Positions 16,904-26,640 of a stretch of DNA of 64,000 nucleotides are shown one piece after another. Each line of letters starts with the position of its first letter. Position 1 is the first letter of the stretch. This stretch comes from [Scytonema hofmanni] UTEX 2349. Its GTDB lineage: Bacteria; Cyanobacteriota; Cyanobacteriia; Cyanobacteriales; Nostocaceae. Where the stretch lies: the NCBI RefSeq assembly GCF_000582685.1, contig NZ_KK073769.1:316837-380836 (forward strand), read 5' to 3'. The notes beneath the pieces were generated by a model that did no database searches, was not told the origin of the DNA, and saw nothing but the letters and a program-made list of their open reading frames with translations. A program made the translations under genes and the position numbers.

Positions 16904-17896
16904 TTAAACTGGTTGAAAATCTCCGATCATTTTAACTTCTGGCTCTAACAAAATCGACCAACGGTCTTGTACCCGCTGTTGAATGTGGCGGATCAGACCA
17001 AAGATATCGTTAGCTTTTGCCCCACCACGATTAACGATAAAATTAGCGTGGAGTTGTGCTACTTGCGCTCCGCCTATTTGATAGCCTTTAAGACCGGTTT
17101 GTTCAATTAACCAACCTGCGCTATGAGGTTTGGGGTTGCGGAACACACTACCACAACTGGGGAAGTTGTAGGGTTGAGTGGTTAGACGATGTTGTTTGTG
17201 TTGTTTTGTTGCGGCAATAACTAAAGCCCGATCTGCCCCTGGCTTTAGTTGGAAGGTGGCTTGGGTGACTATGCGATCGCTTCCTTGTAATAATGAAGTC
17301 CGATAAGCGTAGCCCAACTCATCAGGGGTGAGAATTTTTAATGTGCCATCAGGTGAAAGCACTTCGGCGCTGACTAACATCTGTGCGATACAGCTACTAT
17401 GTGCGCCAGCATTCATCACAACCGCACCGCCGACGGTTCCGGGGATGCCAACCGCCCATTCTAATCCTTCCCAACCCAAATCTGCTGCTTGCCAAGCCAA
17501 GCTGGGGATTGATTCTCCTGCTGCAACTGTTAATTGACCTGTTTGGGGGTCAAAGTGGCTGTGGCGCAGATGACGAGTCGCAATCACTAAACCGGATATA
17601 CCGCGATCGCTTACCAACAAGTTAGAGCCAGCACCGAGTATTGTTACTGCTAAATCATGTTCTTTTGCATACTTAACACTTGCTTCCAGTGCTGCTAGGT
17701 TTCGCGGAGCTGCGTACCATTCGGCGGGTCCCCCAACTCTGTAGGAAGTAACCGTTGCGAGGGAAGTCTGAGACTTGATTGCAAAATCGCTACCAATTAC
17801 GTAAACTTTCTTTTCGATAGAATTAACTGTTTCTTGCTTACTTGTCGCTAAGGTAGAAACTTTGCAGACGTTTTCAGCTGTCTGGGAAATTGTCAT
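16904..17896 (-). CDS. murB: UDP-N-acetylenolpyruvoylglucosamine reductase
   Basis: 330 residues. FAD-binding motifs (YRVGGPAEWYAAPRNLAAL, GAGSNLLVSDRGISGLVI) and the catalytic region (AYRTSLLQGSDRIV, NFPSCGSVFRNP with the active-site Ser, then LEPEVKMIGDF) are all present. The type I layout fits. It reduces the enolpyruvyl group to give UDP-MurNAc in peptidoglycan synthesis. It lies 124 bp downstream of murC on the same strand. The first 25-30 residues are extra relative to many homologues, so a later start is possible. Confidence 0.95.
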   Translation of the reverse strand: MTISQTAENVCKVSTLATSKQETVNSIEKKVYVIGSDFAIKSQTSLATVTSYRVGGPAEWYAAPRNLAALEASVKYAKEHDLAVTILGAGSNLLVSDRGISGLVIATRHLRHSHFDPQTGQLTVAAGESIPSLAWQAADLGWEGLEWAVGIPGTVGGAVVMNAGAHSSCIAQMLVSAEVLSPDGTLKILTPDELGYAYRTSLLQGSDRIVTQATFQLKPGADRALVIAATKQHKQHRLTTQPYNFPSCGSVFRNPKPHSAGWLIEQTGLKGYQIGGAQVAQLHANFIVNRGGAKANDIFGLIRHIQQRVQDRWSILLEPEVKMIGDFQPV

Positions 17897-18020
17897 ATAA
17901 CTTAAATTGGTGATTTTTTTACATTTCTATGCCGTATAAATACGACAAAAAGGTGAAGCAACAAAACTCTCGCGAGACAGACACAATGGGTTGTGGAATT
18001 AACCAAAAAGTGTCAGCTTT

Positions 18021-19496
18021 TTAGGATGTAGCTTTAGCTGGTTCGCAAAGAGTTGTAATTACTTCGGGTATCACCATGTTCAAGTTACCAGCACCTAAAA
18101 ACAAAGCTAAGTCTCCAGGACGCAGCTTAGAAAGTAAATATTCACGTACTGAGGATAAAGTCGGTTGATAAGTCACCTGGGGCTGGTGAGTAGCAATTTT
18201 CGCCACTAGTTGTTTACCACTGACTTGCCCTAAATCTGGTTCACCAGCACTATAAATGTCAGTGATGACCACCAAATCAGCATGAGTAAAGGATTCAGCA
18301 AATTCTTCTAAAAAGGTGAGTGTGCGGCTGTAACGATGTGGTTGAAAGATAGCAACTACTCTTTGCCCTGGTTTTGCTTGGAGACGTGCGGCAGCAAGAG
18401 TAGCGCGAATTTCACTGGGGTGATGGGCGTAGTCGTCAATAAAGGTAATACCATTGACTTTGCCTCGCAATTCAAAGCGGCGTTTTGCACCTTCAAAAGT
18501 GGCGAGGCTTTCACCGATTTTGCCAAATTCTAAACCTAAAGCTCGACCAACAGCGACTGCGGCTAAGGAGTTGCTGAGGTTGTGACGACCGAGCAAATGC
18601 AAGTTTAACACGCCCAAGGCTTTGCCTCGTTCCCAAACTAAAGCTGTTGTACCATCAGCGCGATATTCGATATTGGTGACAGTGTAATCAGCTTCGGTGT
18701 CTGAGTGTAAGCTGTAGCTGATAGTTGGTTTGAGGCGGTTTCTTACCGTCTCACAATCAATACTACCGATCAATACTTTGCAACTATGAGCAAATGTCTG
18801 AAAAGTTTCCACCACTTGCTCTAATGTCTCGTAGTGGTCAGGATGATCTAATTCAATATTGGTGATGATGCCAATTTCTGGGGCATGTTTCACCAAAGAA
18901 CCATCTGATTCATCTGCCTCAGCTACTAGATACTTACTTTCTCCCAATCGGGCATTGCCAGACCAAGCTTTTACTTCGCCACCGATCAAAATCGTTGGGT
19001 CTAAACCAGCTTGCAATAGCATATAACCAATCATGCTACTAGTTGTAGTTTTACCATGCGTTCCGGCTACTGCAATACTGTAATACTCGGCAATTAATGC
19101 AGCTAGTACATCAGACCTATGAAAAATTGGACAACCTAATTCTAGTGCTGCTTTGTATTCTAAATTATTTGTATTAATTGCGGTTGAACAAATAACTTGG
19201 GGCAGTATTCCTTTACTTACAGTAGGCGATTTATCTGGCGAGTTTAATACTACTGCATTATTCTCAGTAATAACCTCACTTTCCGGATGAAAAAAGGCGA
19301 GATTGCTTGCTTCTTGTGTACCAAATATATGAGATCCGATACCTTCCAACTTTTGTGTTATGTGATTTGGACGAAGATCCGAACCTGACACTGGCAAATG
19401 GCGTTTTGTCAGAACGTATGCCAGAGCAGACATACCTATACCGCCAATACCAATAAAGTGAAATGGTCTACCACTAAAGTCTACAGAATTGCTCAT
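18021..19496 (-). CDS. murC: UDP-N-acetylmuramate--L-alanine ligase
   Basis: 491 residues. The N-terminal Rossmann motif is FHFIGIGGIGMSALA, the P-loop is VAGTHGKTTTSSMIG, and further Mur ligase motifs are EADESDGSLV, IDDYAHHPSEIRATLAAAR and FQPHRYSRT. It is cytoplasmic, using ATP to add L-Ala to UDP-MurNAc. It is followed by murB, the usual cyanobacterial order. The 344 bp upstream (19497-19840) are AT-rich, hold the promoters for murC and the divergent nadD, and show no other gene. Confidence 0.96.
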   Translation of the reverse strand: MSNSVDFSGRPFHFIGIGGIGMSALAYVLTKRHLPVSGSDLRPNHITQKLEGIGSHIFGTQEASNLAFFHPESEVITENNAVVLNSPDKSPTVSKGILPQVICSTAINTNNLEYKAALELGCPIFHRSDVLAALIAEYYSIAVAGTHGKTTTSSMIGYMLLQAGLDPTILIGGEVKAWSGNARLGESKYLVAEADESDGSLVKHAPEIGIITNIELDHPDHYETLEQVVETFQTFAHSCKVLIGSIDCETVRNRLKPTISYSLHSDTEADYTVTNIEYRADGTTALVWERGKALGVLNLHLLGRHNLSNSLAAVAVGRALGLEFGKIGESLATFEGAKRRFELRGKVNGITFIDDYAHHPSEIRATLAAARLQAKPGQRVVAIFQPHRYSRTLTFLEEFAESFTHADLVVITDIYSAGEPDLGQVSGKQLVAKIATHQPQVTYQPTLSSVREYLLSKLRPGDLALFLGAGNLNMVIPEVITTLCEPAKATS

Positions 19497-19840
19497 TGTT
19501 TAATCCTCTTACACCACACCACACCAATATTCACAAATGACACGCGTATCATAACAGGAATTTTATTTTTACCGTTACATATCATGCATCATTTTCTGTT
19601 TAATGATTCAGTTGCTATCAAATGTTAAACATCTGCATGTTCAGAATGATTTTACCAAGGCATGCGATTTTTTCTTTTTCTGAACTGTTTTTATGTTTAT
19701 TCTGAAAATTTCCGCCGAATCGGGAAAAAAATGACTGTAATTTCAAATACATTGTTTGTTTTCCTTGCTGGAATTATCGCTCAATAGTAGATTGGGATGG
19801 GAAACTGCTTTTAAACTGAAATAAAACTCACACTAAGCTA

Positions 19841-20467
19841 ATGCGGTCTATTGCAATTTTCGGCGGCACTTTTGATCCTGTTCATTGGGGACACTTGATT
19901 CTAGCCGAGACTGCTTTGCATCAAGTACCCTTAGAATACGTAATTTGGGTACCATCTTTAAATCCTCCTCATAAACAAGCGACTTTATTTGAGCATCGAG
20001 TAGAAATGCTCCAACTAGCGATCAAAGACAACCCCTCGTTTACTATTTCATTGGTTGAGGTGAATCGCTCCGGAACTTCCTATGCGATTGATACCCTACT
20101 TGAGTTATCTACTTTTTACCCTAATACTCACTGGTACTGGATTCTAGGCTTGGATACCATGCAAACTTTGCCCCGTTGGTATCGTGGACAAGAACTAGTA
20201 CAAATGTGTGATTTGCTGGTCGCACCCCGATTAGTCGGTGGTGAGAATATAGCTCAAAGCGAGTTAATCTGCAAGCAAGTAGAGCAACAACTGCAAAAAC
20301 AATCCTATACCATTAACTGGCAATTATTGCATATACCTTTAGTGGGAATTTCGTCAACCCTAATTCGACAGATGTGCGGCGATCGCCAGTCAATTCGTTA
20401 CTTAGTCCCGGAATCGGTCAGATTGTACATCGCTGCCCAAAACCTCTACTTCAATAAATCTAAATAA
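19841..20467 (+). CDS. nadD: nicotinate-nucleotide adenylyltransferase
   Basis: 208 residues. The nucleotidyltransferase motif GGTFDPVHWGHL and the C-terminal GISSTLIRQMC (ISSTxIR) are intact. It converts NaMN plus ATP to deamido-NAD in NAD synthesis. The length is normal for bacterial NadD. It stands upstream of gap with a 117-bp spacer, probably a separate unit. Confidence 0.93.
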   Translation: MRSIAIFGGTFDPVHWGHLILAETALHQVPLEYVIWVPSLNPPHKQATLFEHRVEMLQLAIKDNPSFTISLVEVNRSGTSYAIDTLLELSTFYPNTHWYWILGLDTMQTLPRWYRGQELVQMCDLLVAPRLVGGENIAQSELICKQVEQQLQKQSYTINWQLLHIPLVGISSTLIRQMCGDRQSIRYLVPESVRLYIAAQNLYFNKSK

Positions 20468-20584
20468 AATATGTATTTTTTTGTTGCTCTAGCACTTTAT
20501 AGTTATAAATACCCCCTCCCTTTGCTGTATGATCATTGTCAACGATATTAATGTATAGGCATAAATACAGAGGGGCAAGACACT

Positions 20585-21601
20585 GTGATTAGAGTTGCAA
20601 TCAACGGTTTTGGGCGCATTGGACGTAACTTTATGCGCTGCTGGGTAGGTAGAGAACATAGCAACATCGACGTGGTTGCTATTAACGACACCTCAGACCC
20701 TAGAACTAACGCGCATCTACTCAGATATGACACGATGCTAGGAAAGTTAGAGAATGCTGACATTTCTGCCGATGATAATTCTATCATCGTTAACGGTAAA
20801 ACCGTTAAGTGCGTATCCGATCGCAATCCAGATAACTTGCCCTGGAGAGACTGGGAAATAGACCTGATTATTGAAGCAACAGGTGTATTTACCAGCAAAG
20901 AAGGGGCAATGAAGCATGTAAATGCAGGTGCTAAGAAAGTTCTGATCACTGCCCCAGGCAAAAACGAAGATGGTACGTTTGTAGTTGGTGTGAATCATCA
21001 CGACTACGACCATAACAAACACAACATCATCAGTAATGCCAGCTGTACTACCAACTGTTTGGCTCCCGTTGCCAAGGTGTTGCACGAAAAGTTCAACATC
21101 ATCAAAGGCACAATGACCACTACTCACAGCTACACCGGCGACCAACGTCTGTTAGACGCTAGCCACCGAGATTTGCGACGTGCTCGTGCTGCGGCAATGA
21201 ACATTGTACCCACCTCCACCGGTGCGGCAAAAGCTGTAGCGTTGGTACTACCAGACCTCAAAGGTAAGCTGAATGGTGTGGCATTGCGCGTACCCACCCC
21301 GAACGTTTCGATGGTGGATTTTGTCGTTAACGTCGAGAAACGTACTATTACCGAAGAAGTTAACCAAGCCCTGAGAGATGCCGCTGAAGGTCCAATGAAA
21401 GGCATTTTGGACTATTGCGACCTACCCTTGGTATCATCCGATCATCAAGGTAATCCAGCTTCTTCCATTGTCGATGCTAGCTTGACAATGGTCATGGGCA
21501 GCGACATGGTGAAAGTGATGGCTTGGTATGACAACGAGTGGGGTTACAGCCAGCGAGTCTTGGATTTGGCAGAGCTAGTAGCCGAGAAGTGGACTAATTA
21601 G
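20585..21601 (+). CDS. gap: glyceraldehyde-3-phosphate dehydrogenase, Gap2-like
   Basis: 338 residues from a GTG start. The Rossmann motif INGFGRIGRNFMRC, catalytic Cys154 in SNASCTTNC, and the C-terminal SLTMVMGSDMVKVMAWYDNEWGYS are clear. The coenzyme loop reads VAINDTSDPRTNAHLLRY, like the Gap2 proteins that accept NADP(H) in the Calvin cycle rather than the strictly NAD-dependent Gap1; this assignment is from family recall. It is monocistronic. Confidence 0.93.
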   Translation: MIRVAINGFGRIGRNFMRCWVGREHSNIDVVAINDTSDPRTNAHLLRYDTMLGKLENADISADDNSIIVNGKTVKCVSDRNPDNLPWRDWEIDLIIEATGVFTSKEGAMKHVNAGAKKVLITAPGKNEDGTFVVGVNHHDYDHNKHNIISNASCTTNCLAPVAKVLHEKFNIIKGTMTTTHSYTGDQRLLDASHRDLRRARAAAMNIVPTSTGAAKAVALVLPDLKGKLNGVALRVPTPNVSMVDFVVNVEKRTITEEVNQALRDAAEGPMKGILDYCDLPLVSSDHQGNPASSIVDASLTMVMGSDMVKVMAWYDNEWGYSQRVLDLAELVAEKWTN

Positions 21602-21602
21602 T

Positions 21603-21697
21603 GAAGAGTCAACAGTCAACAGTCAACAGTCAACAGTCAAGAGTGAATATTTGGACTTTGGACTATTGACTATGGACTTTGGACTTTGGACTTTGGA
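21603..21697. repeat. STRR: AGTCAACAGTCAAC and TTTGGACTTTGGAC arrays
   Basis: Heptanucleotide arrays (GTCAACA, then GGACTTT) fill the space between the convergent gap and thiL genes. They are partly complementary to each other (TCAACAGTCAA/TTGACTATTGAC), so they may form a bidirectional hairpin. Non-coding. Confidence 0.85.
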
Positions 21698-22705
21698 CTA
21701 TTTACCAAAATGTTGAAACCCTCGACCAAGAGTGAGAACTTGGTGGGGGTTTTTTGCGTTCTGGTCGTGTAACAGGACTTTGGAGTCAGATGTAATTGTT
21801 CCCACGATCGCTGCCCCATAACCAAGTTGTTGAACTAAGAAATCAGCTGGTAATGACGGCAAGCACAGCACTAATTCAAAGTCTTCACCACCGTAAAGAG
21901 CGTATAAAAGCGCTTTTTCTTTTGTCAACCAGTAGTTGAAAGCATCTGGTAAAGGAATTTGTGTAGATTCTAAAACAGCACCAACACCACTAGCGCGGCA
22001 AATTTGCAACACTGCATCCGCTAAACCGTCGCTGCTATCCATCCCAGCGATGGAGAGGAGCGGTGAGGAGAAAGAATGTAAAATTTCCCAGAGGATAGGT
22101 AAAACATCTAAACGGGGTTGTGGGCGCTGGTGTGCGCGGATTAGAGCCGTATAATCCCCTTGAGTAAGGTTTTGCCTCAATTCCGGATGTAACAGCAGTT
22201 CTAAGCCAGCGTGGGAGGCTCCATGAACGCCTGTGATAACGATCGCATCCCCGACTTTGGCTTGATTGCGGCGGATAATTTGATCGGGATGAGCTTGACC
22301 AAAAGCGGTGATGGATAGGATTGTGACAGGCGATCGCACTACATCACCCCCGACAATTGAAGTATTGTATTTTTGCAAGCATTGTGTTATACCCTGGTAC
22401 AATTCCTCAACCCAACTGACGCTGACTTCACCCCTGAGTCCCAAACCAACAGTTATTCCCAGTGGCGAAGCGCCCATTGCCGCCAAATCTGATAAATTAG
22501 CAGCAGCAGCTCGCCAACCGGCATCTTCAGCAGAAGTGGTAATCTCGCTAAAATGCACCCCATCAACCAGCACGTCCGTTGTCACCACCAAAGATTCCCC
22601 TGGTTTAGTCACCAGCACCGCTGCGTCATCCCCGATAATCTCCGGTGGACAAAAGCGCTGCAATCTTTCTAAAAGACCTTGTTCACCAATATCTCGAACT
22701 TGCAT
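21698..22705 (-). CDS. thiL: thiamine-monophosphate kinase
   Basis: 335 residues. The AIR-synthase-like fold motifs are GDDAAVL, TTDVLVDGVHF, NLSDLAAMGASPLGITVGLGL, GGDVVRSP and IAGMDSSDGLADAVLQI. It phosphorylates TMP to thiamine pyrophosphate. Length and motif order are standard. It is on the minus strand; the PPIase gene follows 124 bp downstream beyond a GCCCAAT repeat. Confidence 0.94.
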   Translation of the reverse strand: MQVRDIGEQGLLERLQRFCPPEIIGDDAAVLVTKPGESLVVTTDVLVDGVHFSEITTSAEDAGWRAAAANLSDLAAMGASPLGITVGLGLRGEVSVSWVEELYQGITQCLQKYNTSIVGGDVVRSPVTILSITAFGQAHPDQIIRRNQAKVGDAIVITGVHGASHAGLELLLHPELRQNLTQGDYTALIRAHQRPQPRLDVLPILWEILHSFSSPLLSIAGMDSSDGLADAVLQICRASGVGAVLESTQIPLPDAFNYWLTKEKALLYALYGGEDFELVLCLPSLPADFLVQQLGYGAAIVGTITSDSKVLLHDQNAKNPHQVLTLGRGFQHFGK

Positions 22706-22828
22706 ATGTTTGATGGTGGATAGTGGGCATGGGGCATGGAAAGAGTGCTATTAGATATAAAACGCGTATCAAAAATCGAGCGTCTTTAATTCCCATTGCC
22801 CAATGCCCAATGCCCAATGCCCTATGCC

Positions 22829-23956
22829 CTATGCTGTTTGCGGCTCGACTAAATTTTCTATGCCTTGGGTGACTTTTGCTGATTCGATTTTGTCACCTGC
22901 CTTAAGTTTGTCTAAAACTTCTTTACCCTCGGTAAGATAACCAAAAACGGAGTAGCGACCATCTAAGAGGTTGCGTCCGGCTGGGGTAAGTTCTGGTTCA
23001 AACAAAAAGAAGAAAAATTGTGAAGAACCGCCATTAACTTCACTTTCGGGACGAGCCATCGCCAACGCACCAAAGGCAGAAAAAGGCAGAACTGGCATAT
23101 CAGTATAACGCCCAGCTTCTTCTAGTGTAATGCCGTAGGTGGGTTCTTTATCACCTTCAGCGAGAATTTCTAAGGGAATAGCGCGGTATTTTTTCGTTTT
23201 TGGGTCAATAAAACCGACTTCCTTACCTGCGGGATCTCCGGTTTGCAAAACGTAAGATTCCTCAGAACGGGTAAATTCTAAACCGTTATAAAACCCTTTT
23301 TGTACCAAATCAACAAAGTTTCCGGCGGTGACAGGGGCGCTGTAACCGTCCACAATCATAGTAAGATTACCTTTGGTGGTTTTCATTTCTATGGTGGCAC
23401 GACCTTTGAGTTGAGGTAGGTTGCTGTACTCAGCAGGCACTTCAAAGGGGAATTTTTTCACCATTGACTCTTCTATGAGGGTAACGAGATTCAACAGCTT
23501 GGCTCGTTCAGAGCGAAGTTTTTCTTTATCTTTGGTTTTTACGACTTCATCCAGGGAAGCCACCCCAGATTTTAACTCAGCAATCCAAGCTTCAGCTTGG
23601 GGCTGGCGTTCTTCTGGAACGCTTGCTAGGATTTTGGAGGGATTATTCAGAATCCGCGATGCTTTACTGATGTCTCTGGAAATAGCCCCCCAGCGGCGAT
23701 TTGCTCGCAGTTGCGCCGCAATGTCTTCTAAAGAAGCTTGCAGTTGCCGCACGGGTTTATTATCTATGGGCAGGGCGTAGCGTAACAAGGCGTTGCCATC
23801 GGTGATTGCATTTCCAGCTGGTAGCGCGGCTCTACTGATGGGAGTCCACCCAGCTATACTTATGCCTAAACTTATTGTCACCAACAACACTGCAATTAGG
23901 CTTTTTTTCAGCCAGGATTTTAATAAGTTGAACATGGCATGGCTCAAATGCAACAT
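22829..23956 (-). CDS. cyclophilin-type peptidyl-prolyl isomerase, CYP38/TLP40-like, exported
   Basis: 375 residues; an ATG at 23935 is an alternative start. Signal peptide: LKKSLIAVLLVTISLGISIAG, ending before ARRA-like ISRAALPAG. Then comes a helical domain (about 60-180, AQLRANRRWGAISRDISKA) and a cyclophilin domain (about 190-365: KTTKGNLTMIVDGYSAPVTA, GSSQFFFFLFEPELTPAGRN). This two-part layout is that of thylakoid-lumen CYP38/TLP40 proteins, which aid photosystem II assembly; the role here is inferred. The catalytic Arg of active cyclophilins is not obvious, so isomerase activity may be low. Confidence 0.85.
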   Translation of the reverse strand: MLHLSHAMFNLLKSWLKKSLIAVLLVTISLGISIAGWTPISRAALPAGNAITDGNALLRYALPIDNKPVRQLQASLEDIAAQLRANRRWGAISRDISKASRILNNPSKILASVPEERQPQAEAWIAELKSGVASLDEVVKTKDKEKLRSERAKLLNLVTLIEESMVKKFPFEVPAEYSNLPQLKGRATIEMKTTKGNLTMIVDGYSAPVTAGNFVDLVQKGFYNGLEFTRSEESYVLQTGDPAGKEVGFIDPKTKKYRAIPLEILAEGDKEPTYGITLEEAGRYTDMPVLPFSAFGALAMARPESEVNGGSSQFFFFLFEPELTPAGRNLLDGRYSVFGYLTEGKEVLDKLKAGDKIESAKVTQGIENLVEPQTA

Positions 23957-24012
23957 CTAAATTTTTGACTTTTTGCGTAACCCATGAATAATCTTCCCAC
24001 AGTACAGGGGAA

Positions 24013-24182
24013 TTGGGCATGGGGCATGGGGCATGGGGCATGGGGCATGGGGCATGGGGCATGGGGCATGGAAAGAGTTCTATTTAGATATAAAACGCGT
24101 ATCAAAATCAAAAATCGAGATATTTAATTCCCATTGCCCATTGCCCATTGCCCATTGCCCATTGCCCATTGCCCAATGCCCA
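24013..24182. repeat. STRR: CATGGGG and CCCATTG arrays flanking the efp leader
   Basis: About eight units of GGGCATG (24013-24072) are followed, after a 57-bp spacer, by about seven units of CCCATTG (24129-24182). The two arrays are partly complementary (GGGCATGG/CCATTGCCC), so the intervening segment could be looped out. The spacer word AGATATAAAACGCGTATCAAA also occurs at 22754-22774 next to another GCCCAAT array, so the whole composite is dispersed. Confidence 0.85.
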
Positions 24183-24269
24183 ATTCTCAATTCTCAATGA
24201 CAAAATGACTAATCTCCCCGCTTGAAGGGTACAATAAATGCCGATTGTCTTCCAAAGAGTAAAAGCTTC

Positions 24270-24827
24270 ATGATCTCCAGTAACGACTTTCGACCCGGTG
24301 TTTCAATTGTTTTAGATGGGTCTGTATGGCGGGTGATAGAATTCCTGCACGTTAAGCCAGGTAAAGGTTCTGCCTTTGTGCGAACAAAGCTGAAAAATGT
24401 CCAGAGTGGGAGTGTGGTAGAAAAAACCTTCCGAGCTGGGGAAACTGTGCCCCAGGCTAATCTAGAAAAAAGCACGATGCAGTTTACCTATAAAGACGGC
24501 GATGAGTTTGTCTTTATGGATATGGAAACTTATGAAGAAGGCAAATTGAGCGCTAAACAAATTGGCGATCGCGTAAAATACCTCAAAGAAGGTATGGAAG
24601 CTGAAGTCATCCGTTGGGGTGAGCAGGTGCTGGGTGTGGAATTGCCTAAGTCTGTGGTTTTGGAAATTGTCCAAACAGATCCAGGTGTCAAAGGTGACAC
24701 TGCCACAGGCGGATCAAAACCAGCAACTCTAGAAACTGGCGCAACTATAATGGTTCCTTTGTTTATTGCTCAGGGAGAACGTATCAGAATTGATACGCAG
24801 GAAGATAAGTACATCAGCAGGGAATAA
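24270..24827 (+). CDS. efp: translation elongation factor P
   Basis: 185 residues from ATG24270, which matches the usual EF-P start (MISSNDFRPG); the frame opens 16 codons earlier. The three OB/KOW domains are evident: the N-terminal KOW with HVKPGKGSAFVRTKLKNV (the modifiable position after PG is Lys), the central YKDGDEFVFMDMETYEE, and the C-terminal GDTATGGSKPATLETGATIM. It relieves ribosome stalling at polyproline. It is followed by accB at 108 bp, a conserved cyanobacterial order. Confidence 0.95.
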   Translation: MISSNDFRPGVSIVLDGSVWRVIEFLHVKPGKGSAFVRTKLKNVQSGSVVEKTFRAGETVPQANLEKSTMQFTYKDGDEFVFMDMETYEEGKLSAKQIGDRVKYLKEGMEAEVIRWGEQVLGVELPKSVVLEIVQTDPGVKGDTATGGSKPATLETGATIMVPLFIAQGERIRIDTQEDKYISRE

Positions 24828-24935
24828 TTTTTATCTCACCTGTTTTATCTCACCTGAAAATTTCCCTCTCAAATCGGGATGCCAGCTTTGTGCCACGAAA
24901 AACATTTCATACGGTTAGGTTGAGGTAAAAAAACT

Positions 24936-25463
24936 GTGCCATTGGACTTTAATGAAATCCGCCAATTGCTGGTAACTATTGCACAAACGGATATTGCAGA
25001 AGTAACCCTTAAAAGTAACGATTTTGAATTAACGGTACGTAAGGCGGTTAACGTCAGCAATCAAGCACAGGTTAGCGGTGCAGCTGGATCGGGATTGACA
25101 ACGACACCAACTGCACCCCAAGTGGCATTTACTCCTTTACCGGAGATTGCCACAAGTCGCGTTACAGAAAATGCCGGGACTGGGGCGCCGTCCTCAGCAC
25201 AAAATTCGACGCTTGACCAGCGATTAGTAGAAGTTCCTTCCCCGATGGTGGGAACATTTTATCGCGCTCCGGCTCCAGGTGAATCGTCTTTTGTGGAAGT
25301 GGGCGATCGCGTCAAAAGCGGTCAAACTGTCTGCATTATCGAAGCAATGAAGCTGATGAATGAGATCGAAGCCGAAATATCCGGACAAGTGATGGAAATT
25401 TTGGTGCAAAACGGCGAACCAGTCGAATATGGTCAACCTTTGATGAAAATTAACCCTGATTAA
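24936..25463 (+). CDS. accB: biotin carboxyl carrier protein of acetyl-CoA carboxylase
   Basis: 175 residues from a GTG start. The N-terminal part (DFNEIRQLLVTIAQTDIAEV) and a Pro/Thr/Ala-rich linker precede the biotinyl domain, with the EAMKLMNE motif and biotin-accepting Lys139. It carries carboxybiotin between AccC and the carboxyltransferase in fatty-acid synthesis. It is downstream of efp, as in many cyanobacteria. Confidence 0.95.
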   Translation: MPLDFNEIRQLLVTIAQTDIAEVTLKSNDFELTVRKAVNVSNQAQVSGAAGSGLTTTPTAPQVAFTPLPEIATSRVTENAGTGAPSSAQNSTLDQRLVEVPSPMVGTFYRAPAPGESSFVEVGDRVKSGQTVCIIEAMKLMNEIEAEISGQVMEILVQNGEPVEYGQPLMKINPD

Positions 25464-25526
25464 GTATTAATCTATATATGAAATGAGTAATTGTTGATAT
25501 TTTCTGTCCTTGCGGGTTAAACAGTA

Positions 25527-25874
25527 ATGAAACAAGTGTTGCCTATACCCCCTGAAGTGGTGCAACAAGTCGCCGAATACTTCAGCCTGTTGAGTGAACC
25601 GATGCGCTTGCGGCTGTTGCACTTACTACGGGATGATGAAAAATGCGTGCAAGAGTTGGTAGAGGCAACACAAACTTCTCAGGCAAATGTGTCAAAACAC
25701 CTGAAGGTAATGTGGCAAGCGGGAATCCTCAGCCGTCGCAGTGAAGGAACTTGCGCTTATTACCGTGTGGAAGACGAAATGATTTTTGATTTGTGCAATC
25801 GGGTTTGCGATCGCCTTGCCACAAGGTTAGAACAGCAAGCTCGTAGTTTTCGCATTTTGAACAGCAAAATCTAA
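25527..25874 (+). CDS. ArsR/SmtB-family transcriptional regulator
   Basis: 115 residues. The winged-helix core LSEPMRLRLLHLLRDDEKCVQE, then ATQTSQANVSKHLKVMWQAG and the wing GILSRRSEGTCAYYRV are typical. Cysteines occur at EKCVQEL (the usual metal-sensor helix), TCAYY and LCNRVC. This could be a metal- or thiol-sensing arrangement, but the canonical ELCVCDL is not present. It lies 63 bp after accB on the same strand. The regulatory target is unknown. Confidence 0.88.
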   Translation: MKQVLPIPPEVVQQVAEYFSLLSEPMRLRLLHLLRDDEKCVQELVEATQTSQANVSKHLKVMWQAGILSRRSEGTCAYYRVEDEMIFDLCNRVCDRLATRLEQQARSFRILNSKI

Positions 25875-26012
25875 GTTGGTTGTTGGTTGTTGGTTGTTAG
25901 TTGTTGGTTGTTGGTTGTTAGGTACGAAAAATTACTCTTAACCACTACCCACTACCCACCAACCACTAACCACTACCCACCAACCATTAACCATTAACCA
26001 CTAACCAATAAC
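25874..26012. repeat. STRR: TTGGTTG and ACCACTA/CCAACCA arrays
   Basis: TTGGTTG heptamers at 25874-25920 and complementary CCAACCA/CCACTAC units at 25935-26012 form a large potential fold-back between the convergent ArsR and GerMN genes. It is non-coding and may act as a weak bidirectional terminator. Confidence 0.85.
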
Positions 26013-26019
26013 CATGTTC

Positions 26020-26640
26020 CTAAAGCGAATAGTCTTTCTTAAAGCTTTCGCGAGTTAGTGGCTGTTCTACTTCCAAACCTTCACCGCCTAAAGTTTCTAA
26101 TTTTTTACCGTTCACATCAATGTATACTTTGGCGGTGGGATTCAAAGTGGTAGCTGTGTAAATAACTTGTCCTAGACGACCCATCATTGAAGTACTACCA
26201 CCTCCACTAGTAAATTCATTAGATAAATTAACGTGGATTTCATCATTTTTCACCTTTAAACTTTCTAATTTTGTTCCTTTGGGGATGGTGGTAGAACCAG
26301 TTCCTTCAGTTGGTCCTGCTAACAAACTTTGGAAAACCACTTCTAAAACTTGGTCAGGCTTGTTACTAGATGCTTTACCTTGAACTTGAACTGGCTGGGG
26401 AACAAATTCCAAGTTTCTACCATTATCTTTCAACCAATAAATATTAGTTGCTTGGTTAACAGGTTGAGTTGGTATAGTATTGCCTGAATTTGGTAAGCTT
26501 GTAGCTCCAGGTGTTGGCACTCCAGGATGATTGGCATTCCAAGTAAACCAAGCTACACCACCACTGACGGCTATAACTGCGGCTGAAACAGCTGCAATTA
26601 CACCTGAAGAAATACGTTTAGATCCTTGTTGGTCTTTCAT
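26020..26640 (-). CDS. GerMN-domain membrane-anchored protein
   Basis: 206 residues. One N-terminal membrane segment (GVIAAVSAAVIAVSGGVAWF), a Pro/Thr/Asn-rich linker, then a GerMN domain (IYWLKDNGRNLEFVPQPV to KVYIDVNG). The internal core has LEVVFQSLLAGPTEGTGSTTIP. GerMN proteins of non-sporulating bacteria are thought to bind envelope components; the cyanobacterial role is unknown. It is a single gene. Confidence 0.82.
   Translation of the reverse strand: MKDQQGSKRISSGVIAAVSAAVIAVSGGVAWFTWNANHPGVPTPGATSLPNSGNTIPTQPVNQATNIYWLKDNGRNLEFVPQPVQVQGKASSNKPDQVLEVVFQSLLAGPTEGTGSTTIPKGTKLESLKVKNDEIHVNLSNEFTSGGGSTSMMGRLGQVIYTATTLNPTAKVYIDVNGKKLETLGGEGLEVEQPLTRESFKKDYSL

Noticed and set aside
21130..21405. 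Antisense frames inside gap, nifB and other GC-biased genes
   Set aside because: Shadow frames opposite strong coding genes.
23832..24062. Open frame with MPHAPCPMP repeats
   Set aside because: It is a translation of the CATGGGG tandem repeat and part of the PPIase leader; no gene-like composition.
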